64,000 nt of DNA from Caenorhabditis remanei (Eukaryota > Nematoda > Chromadorea > Rhabditida > Rhabditidae), in NCBI RefSeq assembly GCF_010183535.1, contig NC_071330.1, positions 13,001,717-13,065,716 of the forward strand, given 5' to 3'. The position numbers and the translations under genes were made by a program. The notes beneath the pieces were generated by a model that saw nothing but the letters and a program-made list of their open reading frames with translations, had not been told where the DNA came from and did no database searches. Shown here piece after piece: positions 21,891 through 33,654 of the stretch (the stretch's first letter is position 1; every line of letters begins with the position of its first letter).

Positions 21891-23170
21891 CTAATTATTT
21901 ACGATAATCACGTAAACATTGCTATAATTAATGTTCAAAATTAGTGATTTATCAGAATTCGGAATCTCATGACGATAACTGATTAGTCCGTAGTCGACAT
22001 GGTCGATTCCGAGAGCTCTTTCAATTTCAGAGCGATTCGCGAAATCACGGATTGAAATGTTGGCACTTTCTAGATTGACAAACTTTGAGAGAATCTGAAA
22101 ACAATGCGATTGATTTTAGAACGAAACAAGTGTCAACTCACATCTCGAAGGGTAACAATGTCTTGTGCTGAAACACGGCTCATGCGTACATGAAAGCTGG
22201 ACAAAAGAGACAATCGCTTGATTTGTTGGAGAGAAAGCGGTGTACCGGCAGAATATTCTATCGATTTTGATTGTTTGAACTGATCCGTTTCGACAAGTTT
22301 AGCAAACGTATCATCACCAGGTACGAATTCACGCAGATAAATTTCTTCGAGTACTCCAGGTTTGAATAGCGAAACAAGTTTGATAATATGATCACTGTAT
22401 CGTGTTGATAGATCAACACGTTTTGCATAGAATAGTGGGCAGACGTCTTCGGAAAGTGCATCGATCAGATTCGGAATGATGTCGATGGTCTCGAGACAAT
22501 TTGTTGAAATACGAAAATGATTGATAGGAGATTTCGAGTTGGTCAGCACTGCTGACAGATCACTCAGTTCAATGTTCAAATCCCTGGGGTCGTCTTCATC
22601 GAATTCACTTTGAAAGCAGTAATCATTCTTTCCCTTCTCGTAATAAACACTATAATTGTCAAGATCAAATTTCACTTCTTGTTTAAAACTCCGAAATTCA
22701 CACCCACTGCGAATTGAAATTTCCCCGAATTTTTGTTTGAACTTGTCCACAACTGGTTCGAACTTTCTCGAAACATTTCGGACATTGAATCTGCAAAACG
22801 GAAACTTTAATAAGTTTATTTGACAAAATGGAGTTTTCCAACCTGTTCCGAATATCCAGATTTCCAACAATCTCGCAGAGCATTTCCGTTGGCAAATCGG
22901 TGAGGATGAGAGGCTTCGGATCGGTACTGAAATTCCGATATTTGCTTTTAAACAAATTCATTTCTAAACTAACCTTCTATCATGATCGAAATCCAGATTT
23001 CCATGATAAAATCGATAGAACCAATACTCGAAATCCACGTATTCAATGACATCGTCTCCGACTCTTTCGCAGAAATTTTTGAATGCCTTTTCGACGTTTT
23101 TGGTACGGCGAAACTCGTAATAAATACACGCATGGAGAGCGGACGGATTGATTTTTAGAATTTCAGACAT
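21891..23170 (-). CDS. F-box protein with HTH_48-like N-terminus and FTH (DUF38) domain, 377 aa
   Basis: Four exons, 23,170-22,974, 22,926-22,843, 22,790-22,142 and 22,094-21,891, join in frame (378 codons) with good GT-AG junctions. Residues about 8-62 match the Mos1-like HTH_48 domain that opens many Caenorhabditis fbxa proteins. LTDLPTEMLCEIVGNLDIRN is the F-box. The remaining roughly 280 residues are an FTH domain, with LFYAKRVDLSTRYSDHIIKL and PGVLEEIYL in the typical region. The protein is expected to recruit substrates to an SCF ubiquitin ligase. AATAAA (complement at 21,831-21,836) lies about 55 bases past the stop. No lesion is seen. The family is large and fast-evolving, so no individual name is given. 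Confidence 0.9.
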
Positions 23171-23705
23171 TTTCTGACGCGATTTTCTGGAAAAACATGC
23201 TTTGTATTAGAAAGTTGGACTTAAAAGAAAGTGAGCCTGGCAAAAAAAGTTGAAAAATCGAGCTTTCAACTACGTGGATTCTGCATTTTGACGTGGCGGT
23301 GCTTGCACACAATGCGCAAGATTTTACGACAATTACAGTAACCTGTTGATTTATTGAGACCCAGCAAATCGGGGAGAAATGTGGTGCGGGAAACACGAAT
23401 CGGGGAACCACAAAATCGGGAAATAAAATTCGGGGAGAAAGAGGCAGAGTCGCGAGAAAACTGTGCGGCGGATAATTTCCTCATGTTAATTTTTCCTCTT
23501 AAAATTACTGTAAAACCACTTTTTTTGCAACTGAATCGTCTTTCCCGCTTTATTCCCATACATAAATTCCAAATTCCAAAGTCCAAAACTATAAACAGAA
23601 TTCCCTGAAAGTCTCCGCCCACTTTTATTTTATGATGATTCGATTACGGGCGGCGCCTTTAAATTGTCGCCGCTCTCAGTGATTTTTTCATATTTTTTGA
23701 AAATT
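23171..23705. other. Intergenic region between divergent genes
   Basis: Contains a partial copy of the TTCGGGGAGAAA hairpin family (23,360-23,530) and otherwise nothing recognised. It separates the minus-strand F-box gene from the plus-strand secreted-peptide gene, so it should hold both promoters. Confidence 0.5.
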
Positions 23706-24030
23706 ATGAAAATTTTCGATTTTCTCTCTATTCTCTTGGTTTTCGTCAGCGTTGGAGTGGCAGTGGTTTCAGCTGAGGTTAGTTCACTGCGTAGCGACTC
23801 GTAGCAAGTAGATACGGAGTTCTCATTAGAGCGCACTTGCACCTCTCAAAATAAAACCATTATCAATGAAGCGCACTTATCGATTTTTGCAGCCAGACTG
23901 CTCTTCCATCGACTGCTCGGCGCCAAACATGGACTGCCCAGAATCCGTTAGAGATCAAAAGTGTGGTGGAAGCGACATTGTCGAGAAAAGTACCACTCGT
24001 GGACACCGAAACTATCGAAGAATTTATTGA
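23706..24030 (+). CDS. Small secreted four-cysteine peptide, 69 aa
   Basis: Two exons (23,706-23,777 and 23,893-24,030; donor GAG|GTTAGT, acceptor TTTTTGCAG) encode 69 residues. The first 24 form a signal peptide (MKIF, then a hydrophobic core ending VVSAE). The mature part begins near PDCSSIDCS with four cysteines spaced C-x4-C-x6-C-x8-C and ends in a basic, aromatic tail (HRNYRRIY). AATAAA at about 24,270 fits its 3' end. No family is recognised; a secreted peptide with two disulfides is the likely product. The upstream ATG, the splice sites matching the signal-peptide boundary, and the stop support a real gene. Confidence 0.65.
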
Positions 24031-24382
24031 TTGATTTTTCTTTGAATGAATCTTGAAGTTACCTTTTCGCTTACTCCTTTTCGCTTACTTCAGCCATTTC
24101 ATTCATATCTTCTCTCCTCATGTCAATTAATTCTCGTTCCCCCCCCATTTTTCCCCATACCTTCGGACTTATTAGCTTGCTTTCCTCCTATTTCGCCCTC
24201 CTACCAGGTCTATAGCCTCGTGAGGGGCATGATCTGGTCTCCTGTTTAATTTTCTTGATTTATACCCAGTCAATAAATATATATATATATAAGTTTTATG
24301 ATCTAAATATTTTAACGTTACAAAGTTTGAAGAGGTGGTATGGTGGTTGGTGATCTGTAGTTCTTTAAACTTTTATATGAGT
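24031..24382. other. 3' UTR of the secreted-peptide gene and spacer
   Basis: Pyrimidine-rich sequence with AATAAA at about 24,270 followed by a TATATA run. No coding sequence is seen. Confidence 0.45.
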
Positions 24383-24580
24383 GTATAGAGCAAGTTCTGA
24401 TCTAGTTGACAACTTTTAGTAAGCTCCGCCCACTTTTGAGATATGCGCCTTTAAAGATGGTAAGTCCGTTTAGCACGCTCTTTTTCACTTCCGGTGTCAA
24501 AGGCGCATATCTTAAAAGTGGGCGGAGCTAACAAAAAATGGTCAACTGCAAAAATGAAGCCCTTAACTTGTTCTATAAAA
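24383..24580. mobile_element. Hairpin MITE of the GCTCCGCCCACTTTTGAGATA family
   Basis: TAAGCTCCGCCCACTTTTGA and its complement form the inner arms; TAGAGCAAGTT and AACTTGTTCTA the outer ends. The same sequence recurs as inverted pairs at 27,755-27,938 and 46,594-46,787 and as single arms at about 24,700, 27,290, 27,640, 48,540, 48,710, 48,860, 49,350 and 49,540. Confidence 0.7.
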
Positions 24581-24904
24581 TGAAATACATTTTAAAATGG
24601 AGAGACATTACACAATTTTATGACACTCCGTTAAACTGTTGAGATTTTTACATTTTTAAATAAAATGATATTTAAGAGTGCGCCCCTTTAATGCTACGTA
24701 TGTCAAAAGTGGGCGGAGCTATCGAAAAGTGATGAACTTTAAAAATGTAGCTTGAGACTTCATCTATACAATGAAATAAAATTCAGATCTAAAAACCTAG
24801 GTATGACGTCACCACCGTGCGTTCTGAAAATTGACCATCTTTTCAAAAAAAATTTATGAAAAATTTTATTCGATAATAAAAAACACAAATTTCACATAAA
24901 CTTT

Positions 24905-27900
24905 CTATGTTATTCCACCCGAATTTCTCAACTGAAATACTCGATCGTCTTCGTTTCGTTTTCCTGAAAAAGAATCAGTTAACTACAGTAACCCCTCCTC
25001 CCTCTCGAAAAAACAACTTACGAAATTCCAATTTTCTGAAATCTTTAATACAAATGATAGTGACAATTGGTTCCAACGATGGATAGAATGCTACAGTAAC
25101 CCCGACTAGATTGACAAGGGGACCCTCGTAGAGTTCGAACATTGGGAGAGTTAACACGATACCGCTCGGAGTGAATACCATGATGAGAGGGAGAATTGTC
25201 TGGAAACTTTGGAGAGGGTGTATCTCGGTGGTGAAGGGAGATGCGAGAAAATTGTTAAAAATGAAAATGTAGAAAATTTAATGCTGATTATTTTTGTAGT
25301 TGACCACTTTTTGATAGGTAATTACCCTGTGGAGATATAGCAAGTTAAAGGTGAAAGAGTGGAAAGAGAGACGCAGAGAAACGAGAGTCTGGCTTCTCTG
25401 CGTTTCTTTTTCTCTTTTGGTTGCTTTTTTGAATTTCGAGATTGTTTCTTTTTCAATGACCAAAAATACTGAAAAACAAAAATTTCTATTGGAAGAGACG
25501 CAGAGAAATGAGACACTCTAGCTTCTCTGCGCTCTCTTAATCTCACCCAACTTTCAAACCGCTATAACTTCGTGGCGTGCATATTTATCAAAAAGTTGTT
25601 AATTACAAAATTGTAGTAAAATTAATGCCCAATGTTTTTACAGTGGAAAATTTTCTGACAGCTATTCACCCTGCTGAGTTATAGCGGTTTGAACACAAGA
25701 AGAGACGCAGAGAAGTGAGACAGTCTCACTTATCTGCTTCTCGCTGGGTAGAGTTGGATTTACTTTTTCAAATGTTAGTTTGCAATCTCTGCGGTTTAAA
25801 CAATCAAAAAGAGAATAGAGACGCAGAGAAGCTAAACTGCCTGGCTTCTCTCCGTCTCTCTTCCTACTCTTACACATTCAAACCGCTATATCTCCACAGG
25901 GTAATTAGCTATCAAAAAGTTGTCAACTACTAAAATTTTCAGAATAAAATTTGCTACATTTTTGTCGTTTACAACTTCTTGATATCTCTACTCCTTGCCG
26001 AGTTACAACGTCTCAAAGATATTGGAGAGACGCAGAGAAGTCAGACACTCTCGTTTCTCTGCGTCTCTCTCCTTCATACCTGTGCCACCAATGTTTTAAA
26101 CAACTGCTTGTTAATCTCCAGCGTCTTTAAACTCATCAAAGTGCTCAAATGTTTCAAAGTGTGATATGTCGTCCAGGCACAATATGAAATGATGAAAAAG
26201 CAACCGTACTGCAAAAATACAAGATATGTAGATCAAAAAAAGTTGTGATCTACCACTATAACACCACAACCAATTGCAGCAGTGAGATCATAACCCATCC
26301 AGATTTTCTCTCCAGTTTCAGAGTCTTTAGAGAATAACATTATGCCGGAGAGAGGGATGGTGCTCGAGTTTTCAGAGTAGAAGGATTTGAGGTCGTTTCT
26401 GGAAAACAGAAAACAGGAAATACGCTCTATTGAAGAGGAGAGACGCAGAGAAACGAGTGTGTCTGACTTCTCTGCGTCTCTCCTACATCTTTGAGACGTT
26501 GTAACTCTGCAAGGAGTAGAGATATCAAAAAGTTGATAACTATGAAAATGTAGAGATTTTTATGCTGATTATTTTTGTAGTTGACAACTTTTTGATAGGT
26601 ATTCACCCCGCTGAGTTAAAATTGTTTTTAAAATTGTATTTAAAAATATTTCTGTGAGAAATGAGAGACGCAGAGAAGCCAGACAGTCTAGCTTCTCTTG
26701 GTCTCTATTCTTTTCTTGATTGTTTTAATATTGCTAAACGAAAGAAAAATCCAACAAACTCTTCTAATTGATACCCGGAGAGACGCAGAGAGACGCAGAG
26801 AAACGAGAGTGTCTGCCTTTTCTGCGTCTCTTCTTGAGTTCAAACCGCTATAACTCAGTAGGGTAAATAGATATCAAAAAACATTCTTCTGTAAAAACAT
26901 TAAGCATGAAATTTACTAAATTTTGTAATTAACAACTTTTTAATAGCTATGCACACTACGAAGTTATAATGGTTTGAAAGTTGGGTGAGAGTGAGAGCGC
27001 GCAGAGAAGCTAGAGTGCCTTGTTTCTCTGCGTCTCTCTAATAGGAATTCCTGTTTTGGAGTATTATTGGTCATTAAAAACAAAAAATTGAACAATTGAA
27101 AAAAAAGCAGGCGAAAGAGTGAAAGAGACGCAGAGAAACCAGACACCCTAGCTTCTCTGCGTCTCTCTTCCCACTCTTTTACCTTCAAAGCGCTGTATAT
27201 CCACAGGGTAATTAGCTATCAAAAAGTTGTAAACTACAAAAATAATCAACATTAAATTCTCTACATTTTCATAGTTAACAACTTTTTGATAGCTCCGCCC
27301 ACTTTTAAGATATAGTCGATAATTACCTTAACAACTCGGCCTTCTCCTCCGTACAACACGCAAACCAGAATGCCAATTGAAACCAGATGAAAGTGGAAAT
27401 GACACCAGGAATAAATATTAATAGTAGTTTTAAATTTTCAAAGTATTTTAGGAGTGATTGTCTGGAAAAATAAGGATTGTGATCAGTCCGGTATGTGCTA
27501 GGCAAATATCATTTTCATTAAAAATCTTGTAAGTTGAACGGAGTGTCATACCATGGTGTAGTGTCTGAGCAATTTAAATTTTATTTCATTGTATAGATCA
27601 AGTCAAGGGCTACATTTTTGTAGTTTACCATTTTTTCTTAGCTCTGCCCACTTTGGAGATAGGTGGCATTACAGTCCTCAGTATCGAAGAATTTATTGAT
27701 TGATGTTTTTTTGAATGAAGAAGTTTTATGATTTACATTTCTAAATGAAAGTATGGAACACGTTTTGATCTACATTTTTCAAGTTGACAACTTTTTTGTA
27801 GCTCCGCCCACTTTGGAGATAGGGCGCGGGGACTGGAGGTTGAGGATGCGCCGCTTTAATGCCACGTATCTCCAAAGGGGGCGGAGCTAGAAAAAAGTTG

Positions 27901-30058
27901 CCAACTACAAAAATGTAGCCCTTGACTTGTTCTATACCGCGGTGTATCTGTTTTTCTCTGAAAATGCTTAGTCTGGACAATGAATACCTGCACAAAACGA
28001 AATAACGATACAAGAATTGAGTAGCGAGGAGAGATAACGAGTGCAAACGAACTACAGTAGATACCTGAAAATAAGGTTTTTTTGAGGAGAAATCTGCAAA
28101 TTTCGACTAAAACAGTCAAAAATAAAAATTTGGATTTCTAGGCCACCGTTTTGAAAGTTTCTAGGCCCCTGAATTTTTATGCGGGTTTTAGGCGGTTTTG
28201 AGCGATTTTGCAAGGATTTTCGACTCTGAAAACGTGAAAAATCGTTAAAAAAAATCCACCATTTTGAGGATTTTAAGGTCGTGTCAATTTTCTTTCCGCC
28301 ATCCGTTTTATGAAAGTGACTAATTCCCAACAAACATCAGCACCATTAAATAATTTTCTGTTTGTCATACCTCACTGATTTGTTTTCCTCTATTATTTTA
28401 TGTCATCAAATATGTAAGAGCACAAAGCATAAACACCTAGAGTACATTTTTTTGCATTTTCAGGCAGGTAGGGAGGTCTAGTTTGTGTTCTCATCATTAT
28501 GATGGTAGTACCAGTCATTAGTCATTAGTCATCTCTGCTTTTGTTCAAAAAATTAATTGGCTTCTGATGTTAAAGTTCATTTTTACAGACAGGTCACAAT
28601 TTTTCTAATAACTTTTTGTTTTCTTGAACTTTAGGACGGTCAGAACAAAAAAAAACTCACAAACCAGAATCTTGCCGATAAATGGAGCAGTTTTCAGGAA
28701 ACTTGTCATGAATACCACGTAGATTGGTCCTTTCACGTGCATTAGCTGGAAAATGAGGAACTGTGAGATATGGGGGTATAACTTCGTTGCGTGCATAGCT
28801 ATCAAAAAGATATGCATTACAAAATTATAGTAAATTTTATGCTGAATGTTTTCACAGTTGAAAGTTTTTTGATAGCTATTCACACCGCTGACAAGGGAAC
28901 CTTTTAAGTGGTCCTTAATGCCAGCAAAAACGACCTATACAGGTCGAAAGAGGATGTTTCAAAACCTATAAATCAACTTTCAAAAGTTGCTTCCGTGACC
29001 TGTAAGTGTCTGAAATTGCCATCTGAAAATTGACCATTTTTACCATTGATTTGCTGCATTTCGCCCTCTCGCCTCCTCCAAATCCTATCACGTTTGTAAT
29101 AAACTGCGGCGACTCTTTAAAAATGTGTTCGGATGGCGCAGGTGGTTAGCGTCTAGGTGGAGGAAAATTTTGGGCTGGTTCGACCCCTTTGCCATTTTTT
29201 TCTTTTTTTTGTTTGATATCTTTTTTTCCAGTTTTTTTAAATGTTTTTTTGGAAGCTATCATAGAAGTCTTTTTTGTACCACCATCAACGTGATTCCCTT
29301 CTGAATCCCTTTCAATTGATGATTATAAGAGTGATCTGCCGGTTGACAGATGGAGGTGCCGCCAAACTTTTATGATAGCTTCCAAAAAACATTGAAAAAA
29401 ACTGGAAAAAAAGATATCAAACAAAAAAAAGAAAAAAATGGCAAAGGGGTCGAACCAGCCCAAAATTTTCCTCCACCTAGACGCTAACCACCTGCGCCAT
29501 CCGAACACATTTTTAAAGTGTCGCCGCAGTTTATTACAAACGTGATAGGATTTGGAGGAGGCGAGAGGGCGAAATGCAGCAAATCAATGGTAAAAATGGT
29601 CAATTTTCAGATGGCAATTTCAGACACTTACAGGTCACGAAAGCAACTTTTGAAAGTTGATTTATAGGTTTTGAAACATCCTCTTTCGACCTGTATAGGT
29701 CGTTTTTGCTGGCATTAAGGACCACTTAAAGGTTCCCTTGTGAGTTATAGCGATTTGAACACAAGAAGAGACGCAGAGAAGTCAGACACTCTCGTTTCTC
29801 TGCGTCTCTCTGGGTACCTTTCGGCAGTACCATGAGTACCATATATTCCTCATAACTAACCGGTTGCACAAGAACATCAATCCATCCGTACAGTGAGGAA
29901 CAAATTGCGAAACTCAACATCAAATACTTGTAACTTCCAATTATTTTCTCAGTTTTCGTCAGAATTTGGAATATTAAAAAGCCATTCGTTAGTTGGGAAA
30001 GAATGAAGGAAATGTATTGGAGGACATGGATAAATGGGAGGAGGTAATAGGTTTGCAT
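24905..30058 (-). CDS. Str-superfamily 7TM chemoreceptor, 8 exons, 333 aa
   Basis: Exons on the minus strand: 30,058-29,861, 28,745-28,665, 28,064-27,988, 27,461-27,327, 26,398-26,254, 26,208-26,080, 25,199-25,022 and 24,963-24,905. All phases agree and sum to 334 codons, the normal length for the family. Landmarks in order: GSYKYLMLSFAICSSLYGWI after TM1, FLYRYFVLC at TM3, LLIFIPGVISTFIWF at TM4, MSLKTLEINKQLFKTLVAQ before TM6, and YPSLEPIVTIICIKDFRK after TM7. These are Str/Srj signatures; such receptors sit in the cilia of chemosensory neurons. A polyadenylation signal lies at about 24,866. The exons are clean, but introns total about 4 kb, large for the genus, because of hairpin repeats and an 851-bp foldback in intron 1. 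Confidence 0.88.
27755..27938. mobile_element. Hairpin MITE of the GCTCCGCCC family in Str intron 3
   Basis: GTAGCTCCGCCCACTTTGGA pairs with TCCAAAGGGGGCGGAGCTA, and GTTGACAACTTTTT with the AAAAAGTTGCCAAC arm. Ends are near GGAACACGTTTTGATC and TTGACTTGTTCTATA. Confidence 0.65.
28891..29741. mobile_element. 851-bp foldback with a tRNA-like Pol III unit in each arm, in Str intron 1
   Basis: ACAAGGGAACC(T)TTTAAGTG and its complement bound two nearly identical arms of about 380 bp around a loop of about 90 bp. Each arm contains box A (TGGCGCAGGTGG), box B (GGTTCGACCCC) and a following T-rich run, in opposite orientations. The insertion falls inside a common intron repeat whose uninterrupted form (CACC.GCTGAGTTATAG) occurs at about 25,668, so a related empty site is present in the window. 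No coding region is present. Confidence 0.8.
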
Positions 30059-31180
30059 TTGGATGGAAATATGAGATAAAGAAGAAGAACAACTTTACAT
30101 ATTCTTTTGTTCTCTTCTAATTTCCGTCAACTTCTGATAAAACTTCTGATAAAAAGAAAAGAAAATGTTGTCCCTGCTCTGCTCCGTCCATTCGACCGGA
30201 AACTATATATGTACGTGTGTCTATCAGTGGGAAATAGGAGAGGGGGCGATGAGTTTGCATATTTTGATTATGAAGGGGTAATCAAGAAAGTCTGGGAGAG
30301 TTCCGGGTTCAAAAAGTAGATTTATGGGGATTATATGGCACTCAGTACTATATGGTACGGGGGATATAGTGCATATCATACTTGTCAACCGGGCCGCTGC
30401 GTAATTCTCCTGAAACGCAATCTTCTGGGCGAAAAAAATACACTGAAAAAGTTACACTGACATAAATACACTGACCAAAATGAAGTTCCTGTTATTACTC
30501 GCTTGAAAATGAACAGTACGAATCCAAAAATATACCAATGTGTAGATCTCGACGAGTTCTATATTTCTGACCTAGTAGGGGCTGGGATAAAGTGCGAAAA
30601 AACGAAAAATAAAAATAACTAAAAAAAACCATTCTTGTCCAAACTACAGTAACCAAATTACACTGACAAACAGGATTGTATCTTGGTCAGTGTAGTTTGA
30701 ACACTGTAAGGTTCTTTTGTAAGGTTTTTTGGTATAGCTATGGTACTGAATATATGGTGAATATGGTACCGGAATCGGGTGGTTATGGTGTACTATGGTA
30801 CTATGGAGCTCATGGTATGATTTTTATGGTACCAGAATTATTGTACAGATGATATGGTAACTATTCAAGTTATGGTACTTATGGTACTTATAATATGGTT
30901 CATATATGGATACTATGGATTTCAGTATGTGATTTCCGATATCGTAGATACCATCACTTAGGTTCCATACCTCCAGTACCATAAGTGTCATAACTCTAGA
31001 ACCATCAATACACATTACTTCAGGTACTAATAGTTTCATGAGTACGGTACTATAGATACCGTATCTTTGGTACCATCCACAAGAACCATACCTTGGGCAC
31101 CATAAGCATTATGACTCCGGTACCACCTTAAAAAAATAGAAGAAATTAAAACCGCTAAAAATTAATAATAAACACCCGTC
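30059..31180. repeat. Str upstream region with inverted TATGGTACC minisatellite
   Basis: About 30,725-31,130 consists of diverged TATGGTACY words on the left half and the complementary GGTACCATA-type words on the right half, another case of inverted tandem repeats. A weaker inverted pair (TACACTGACCAA near 30,468, TTGGTCAGTGTA near 30,684) lies beside it. The first 200 bases should contain the receptor promoter; no motif can be named. Confidence 0.5.
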
Positions 31181-31187
31181 CATTATA

Positions 31188-32781
31188 CAGTGCGTAACAC
31201 AAGTATAAGGCCACCCATGAAATTGAGTTTATTGGCTCAGTGGATCATTTCTGGTTAAAACTAATAACGGATTCGGATTCCTCATCCAAAAATACCCCTA
31301 GGAAAATGTTTTTGTGACATGACCTCCAAAACTAGGATGGTGACGTGGCCAAATGTGAAAAATGCGCACTTTCAAGCGTAACATAAGTATAAGGCCACCC
31401 CCGGAGTTGAGCAAAAAGAGTCGAATAAAAGCAAAGTTGCACTCTAGAATTGTATTTTAGGATTGTACAAATTACATTCAAGTAGAAAACATCAAAACCA
31501 TATAGTCCTGGCCCTACTGGTCTGCTGGGAACCTGGATTCAAGTCTCTCTCAATTTTTTCTCTTTCAGGCGCTAAATCGGGGTCTAAAAGCGGCGTAAGT
31601 GGGTAAATTCTTTGAGAAACCACATCTCCAAATGCTCATCCGTTGATTTCAAAAGTTTAGAAACATATCTTGTACGTTTCTGTGAAGAAATTTAAGGTTG
31701 GACTCTAGCCACAGTCTGCACTGCTGTCAACATTAGAGGGATTTGAGTCGCTAGCTCGTCGAGATCTTGATAATGAGAGCTGGAAATGTTCTGTAATAAT
31801 GCAGATAGATACTCAGTATCAGCTGGATGCAAATACCGTTTAGTTCAAATGATGTAGTCAATTTTCCAAAACCCCATCTGAGTTACTAAAGCCAGGGCAG
31901 TACTGTTACTAATGATGTAGCTAGACTGCTCACGAAAAAACCTTTGCTGGCTCTTTTCCACTTTTAAAAAAATGTGTTACTAACATAATAAAACTTAAAA
32001 ATGCATAATACAACTCTCTATATAGATCGGAGGAAAAGCACCCACGACATAGCCCACTTTTCTTAATGCATAATTATGATATGTCGGCAGTTGGACTCAA
32101 GACAATCCATCAGATATCCACAAATTTGAACGGTATTTGCATCCAGCTGATACTGAGTATCTATCTGCATTATTACAGAACATTTCCAGCTCTCATTATC
32201 AAGATCTCGACGAGCTAGCGACTCAAATCCCTCTAATGTTGACAGCAGTGCAGACTGTGGCTAGAGTCCAACCTTAAATTTCTTCACAGAAACGTACAAG
32301 ATATGTTTCTAAACTTTTGAAATCAACGGATGAGCATTTGGAGATGTGGTTTCTCAAAGAATTTACCCACTTACGCCGCTTTTAGACCCCGATTTAGCGC
32401 CTGAAAGAGAAAAAATTGAGAGAGACTTGAATCCAGGTTCCCAGCAGACCAGTAGGGCCAGGACTATATGGTTTTGATGTTTTCTACTTGAATGTAATTT
32501 GTACAATCCTAAAATACAATTCTAGAGTGCAACTTTGCTTTTATTCGACTCTTTTTGCTCAACTCCGGGGGTGGCCTTATACTTATGTTACGCTTGAAAG
32601 TGCGCATTTTTCACATTTGGCCACGTCACCATCCTAGTTTTGGAGGTCATGTCACAAAAACATTTTCCTAGGGGTATTTTTGGATGAGGAATCCGAATCC
32701 GTTATTAGTTTTAACCAGAAATGATCCACTGAGCCAATAAACTCAATTTCATGGGTGGCCTTATACTTGTGTTACGCACTG
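31188..32781. mobile_element. Palindromic TA-flanked DNA transposon (Tc1/mariner-type ends), 1,594 bp
   Basis: CAGTGCGTAACACAAGTATA opens the element, and its complement closes it apart from about one base. TA dinucleotides flank both sides (31,186-31,187, 32,782-32,783). The arms match almost perfectly for about 660 bp; the loop is about 270 bp. CAGT ends with TA duplication are typical of Tc1/mariner elements, but no transposase frame survives in the loop. The arms contain one open stretch (HPADTEYLSALLQN) of unknown origin. It is either a foldback derivative or two elements joined head to head. Confidence 0.8.
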
Positions 32782-32965
32782 TACATATAAAGTACCTATC
32801 ATAATAAGTTGCACAAGAAGAAGAAGTTGGTTTTGATGGTTCTGACAATCATCCACTATTTTTACAAAACTACTCTTTAATTTTCAGAATCAGCGTATTT
32901 GAAAGTACATACATCTGGATTTTCAAGAAATTTAATGGCCATCTTCCACAATTTTCCCCACTGAC

Positions 32966-33270
32966 CACCCCGAACGCGCCTACGACACCCCAGCCACCAG
33001 TGAAAGGGAAAAAGGAAGAGAAAAGGAAGAGAGAGAGATACGGAGTGCCCTATTTTCTACGAATAAAAGAGTGGCAGATGGATTCACCCGGTCAGTTGAC
33101 CTCCCTCTCCGTCGGACACCCATTACCCACCCATCCTTCCCTCTCCCCCGGCAGTATACCCTTCAAGATAGCCTACTGAATGGCTCGTCGAAGAGTTAGT
33201 CTTCTTATTTTCATTGAATTCTAATATATTCCTGTTTATTTTTTAATTGTTATTATTGTTATTTGAAAAG
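32966..33270 (+). mobile_element. LTR/leader copy A of a gypsy-type element
   Basis: The block from ACGCGCCTACGACACCCCAG through GATAGCCTACTGAATGGCTC to a splice donor AAAGGTAAGAG is repeated at 35,837-36,140 and 37,530-37,830. More diverged blocks with the same GATAGCCTACTG.ATGGCTCGTC word lie at 43,608, 45,310, 48,319 and 49,103. The conserved donor just past the LTR suggests spliced subgenomic RNA. Confidence 0.65.
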
Positions 33271-33654
33271 GTAAGAGTATCGGCTATTTTTAGTTATGTA
33301 ATTAAATATATGTAGTTTTTAATTAGTTACAGCAATTAAAACCATCGAAAATTGCTATGAACAAGTTTATAGCTAGTTTAGAACAAGGAGATTTCAAAAA
33401 TCTTGTTTATTTTCATTTAAATAATTCTGGAAGTTAAGTTATTTTCGCTTACAAAATATATATTGTTAGTTTCAAAAACGCAGATTTTCAATGTCATAAC
33501 TAGAAACTTCAGAAATTACAAAATTCCAGTATTTGAAATCGGAAATATGTTAAAGTACTTTTTATTATTAGCGTTTATTTATTTAGATAAAAAATGAAAG
33601 AAGTTTTTCTAAAATAAATTTATGTACATATTAGCAGAATTAAATCTTTTGATT

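Larger units (their letters stand above)
25373..29810. repeat. Eleven hairpin repeats (GAGACGCAGAGAAG) in and around Str introns
   Basis: Units of 45-60 bp, each with AGAGACGCAGAGAA(G/A) on one side and CTTCTCTGCGTCTCT on the other, occur at about 25,373, 25,495, 25,698, 25,817, 26,025, 26,441, 26,663, 26,779, 26,995, 27,123 and 29,767. Most sit within a larger repeat reading TATAGCGGTTTGAA beside AAAAGTTGT.AACTAC. They avoid all eight exons. No copies were noticed elsewhere in the window. Confidence 0.8.

Noticed and set aside
25373..27170. microRNA precursor cluster suggested by repeated hairpins
   Set aside because: The hairpins are nearly perfect with tiny loops, vary in stem length and lie in introns antisense-neutral to the host gene; no conserved mature-arm pattern is visible.
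30107..30319. 70-codon plus-strand frame upstream of the Str gene
   Set aside because: No recognisable domain or splice context, and it sits where the receptor promoter is expected.
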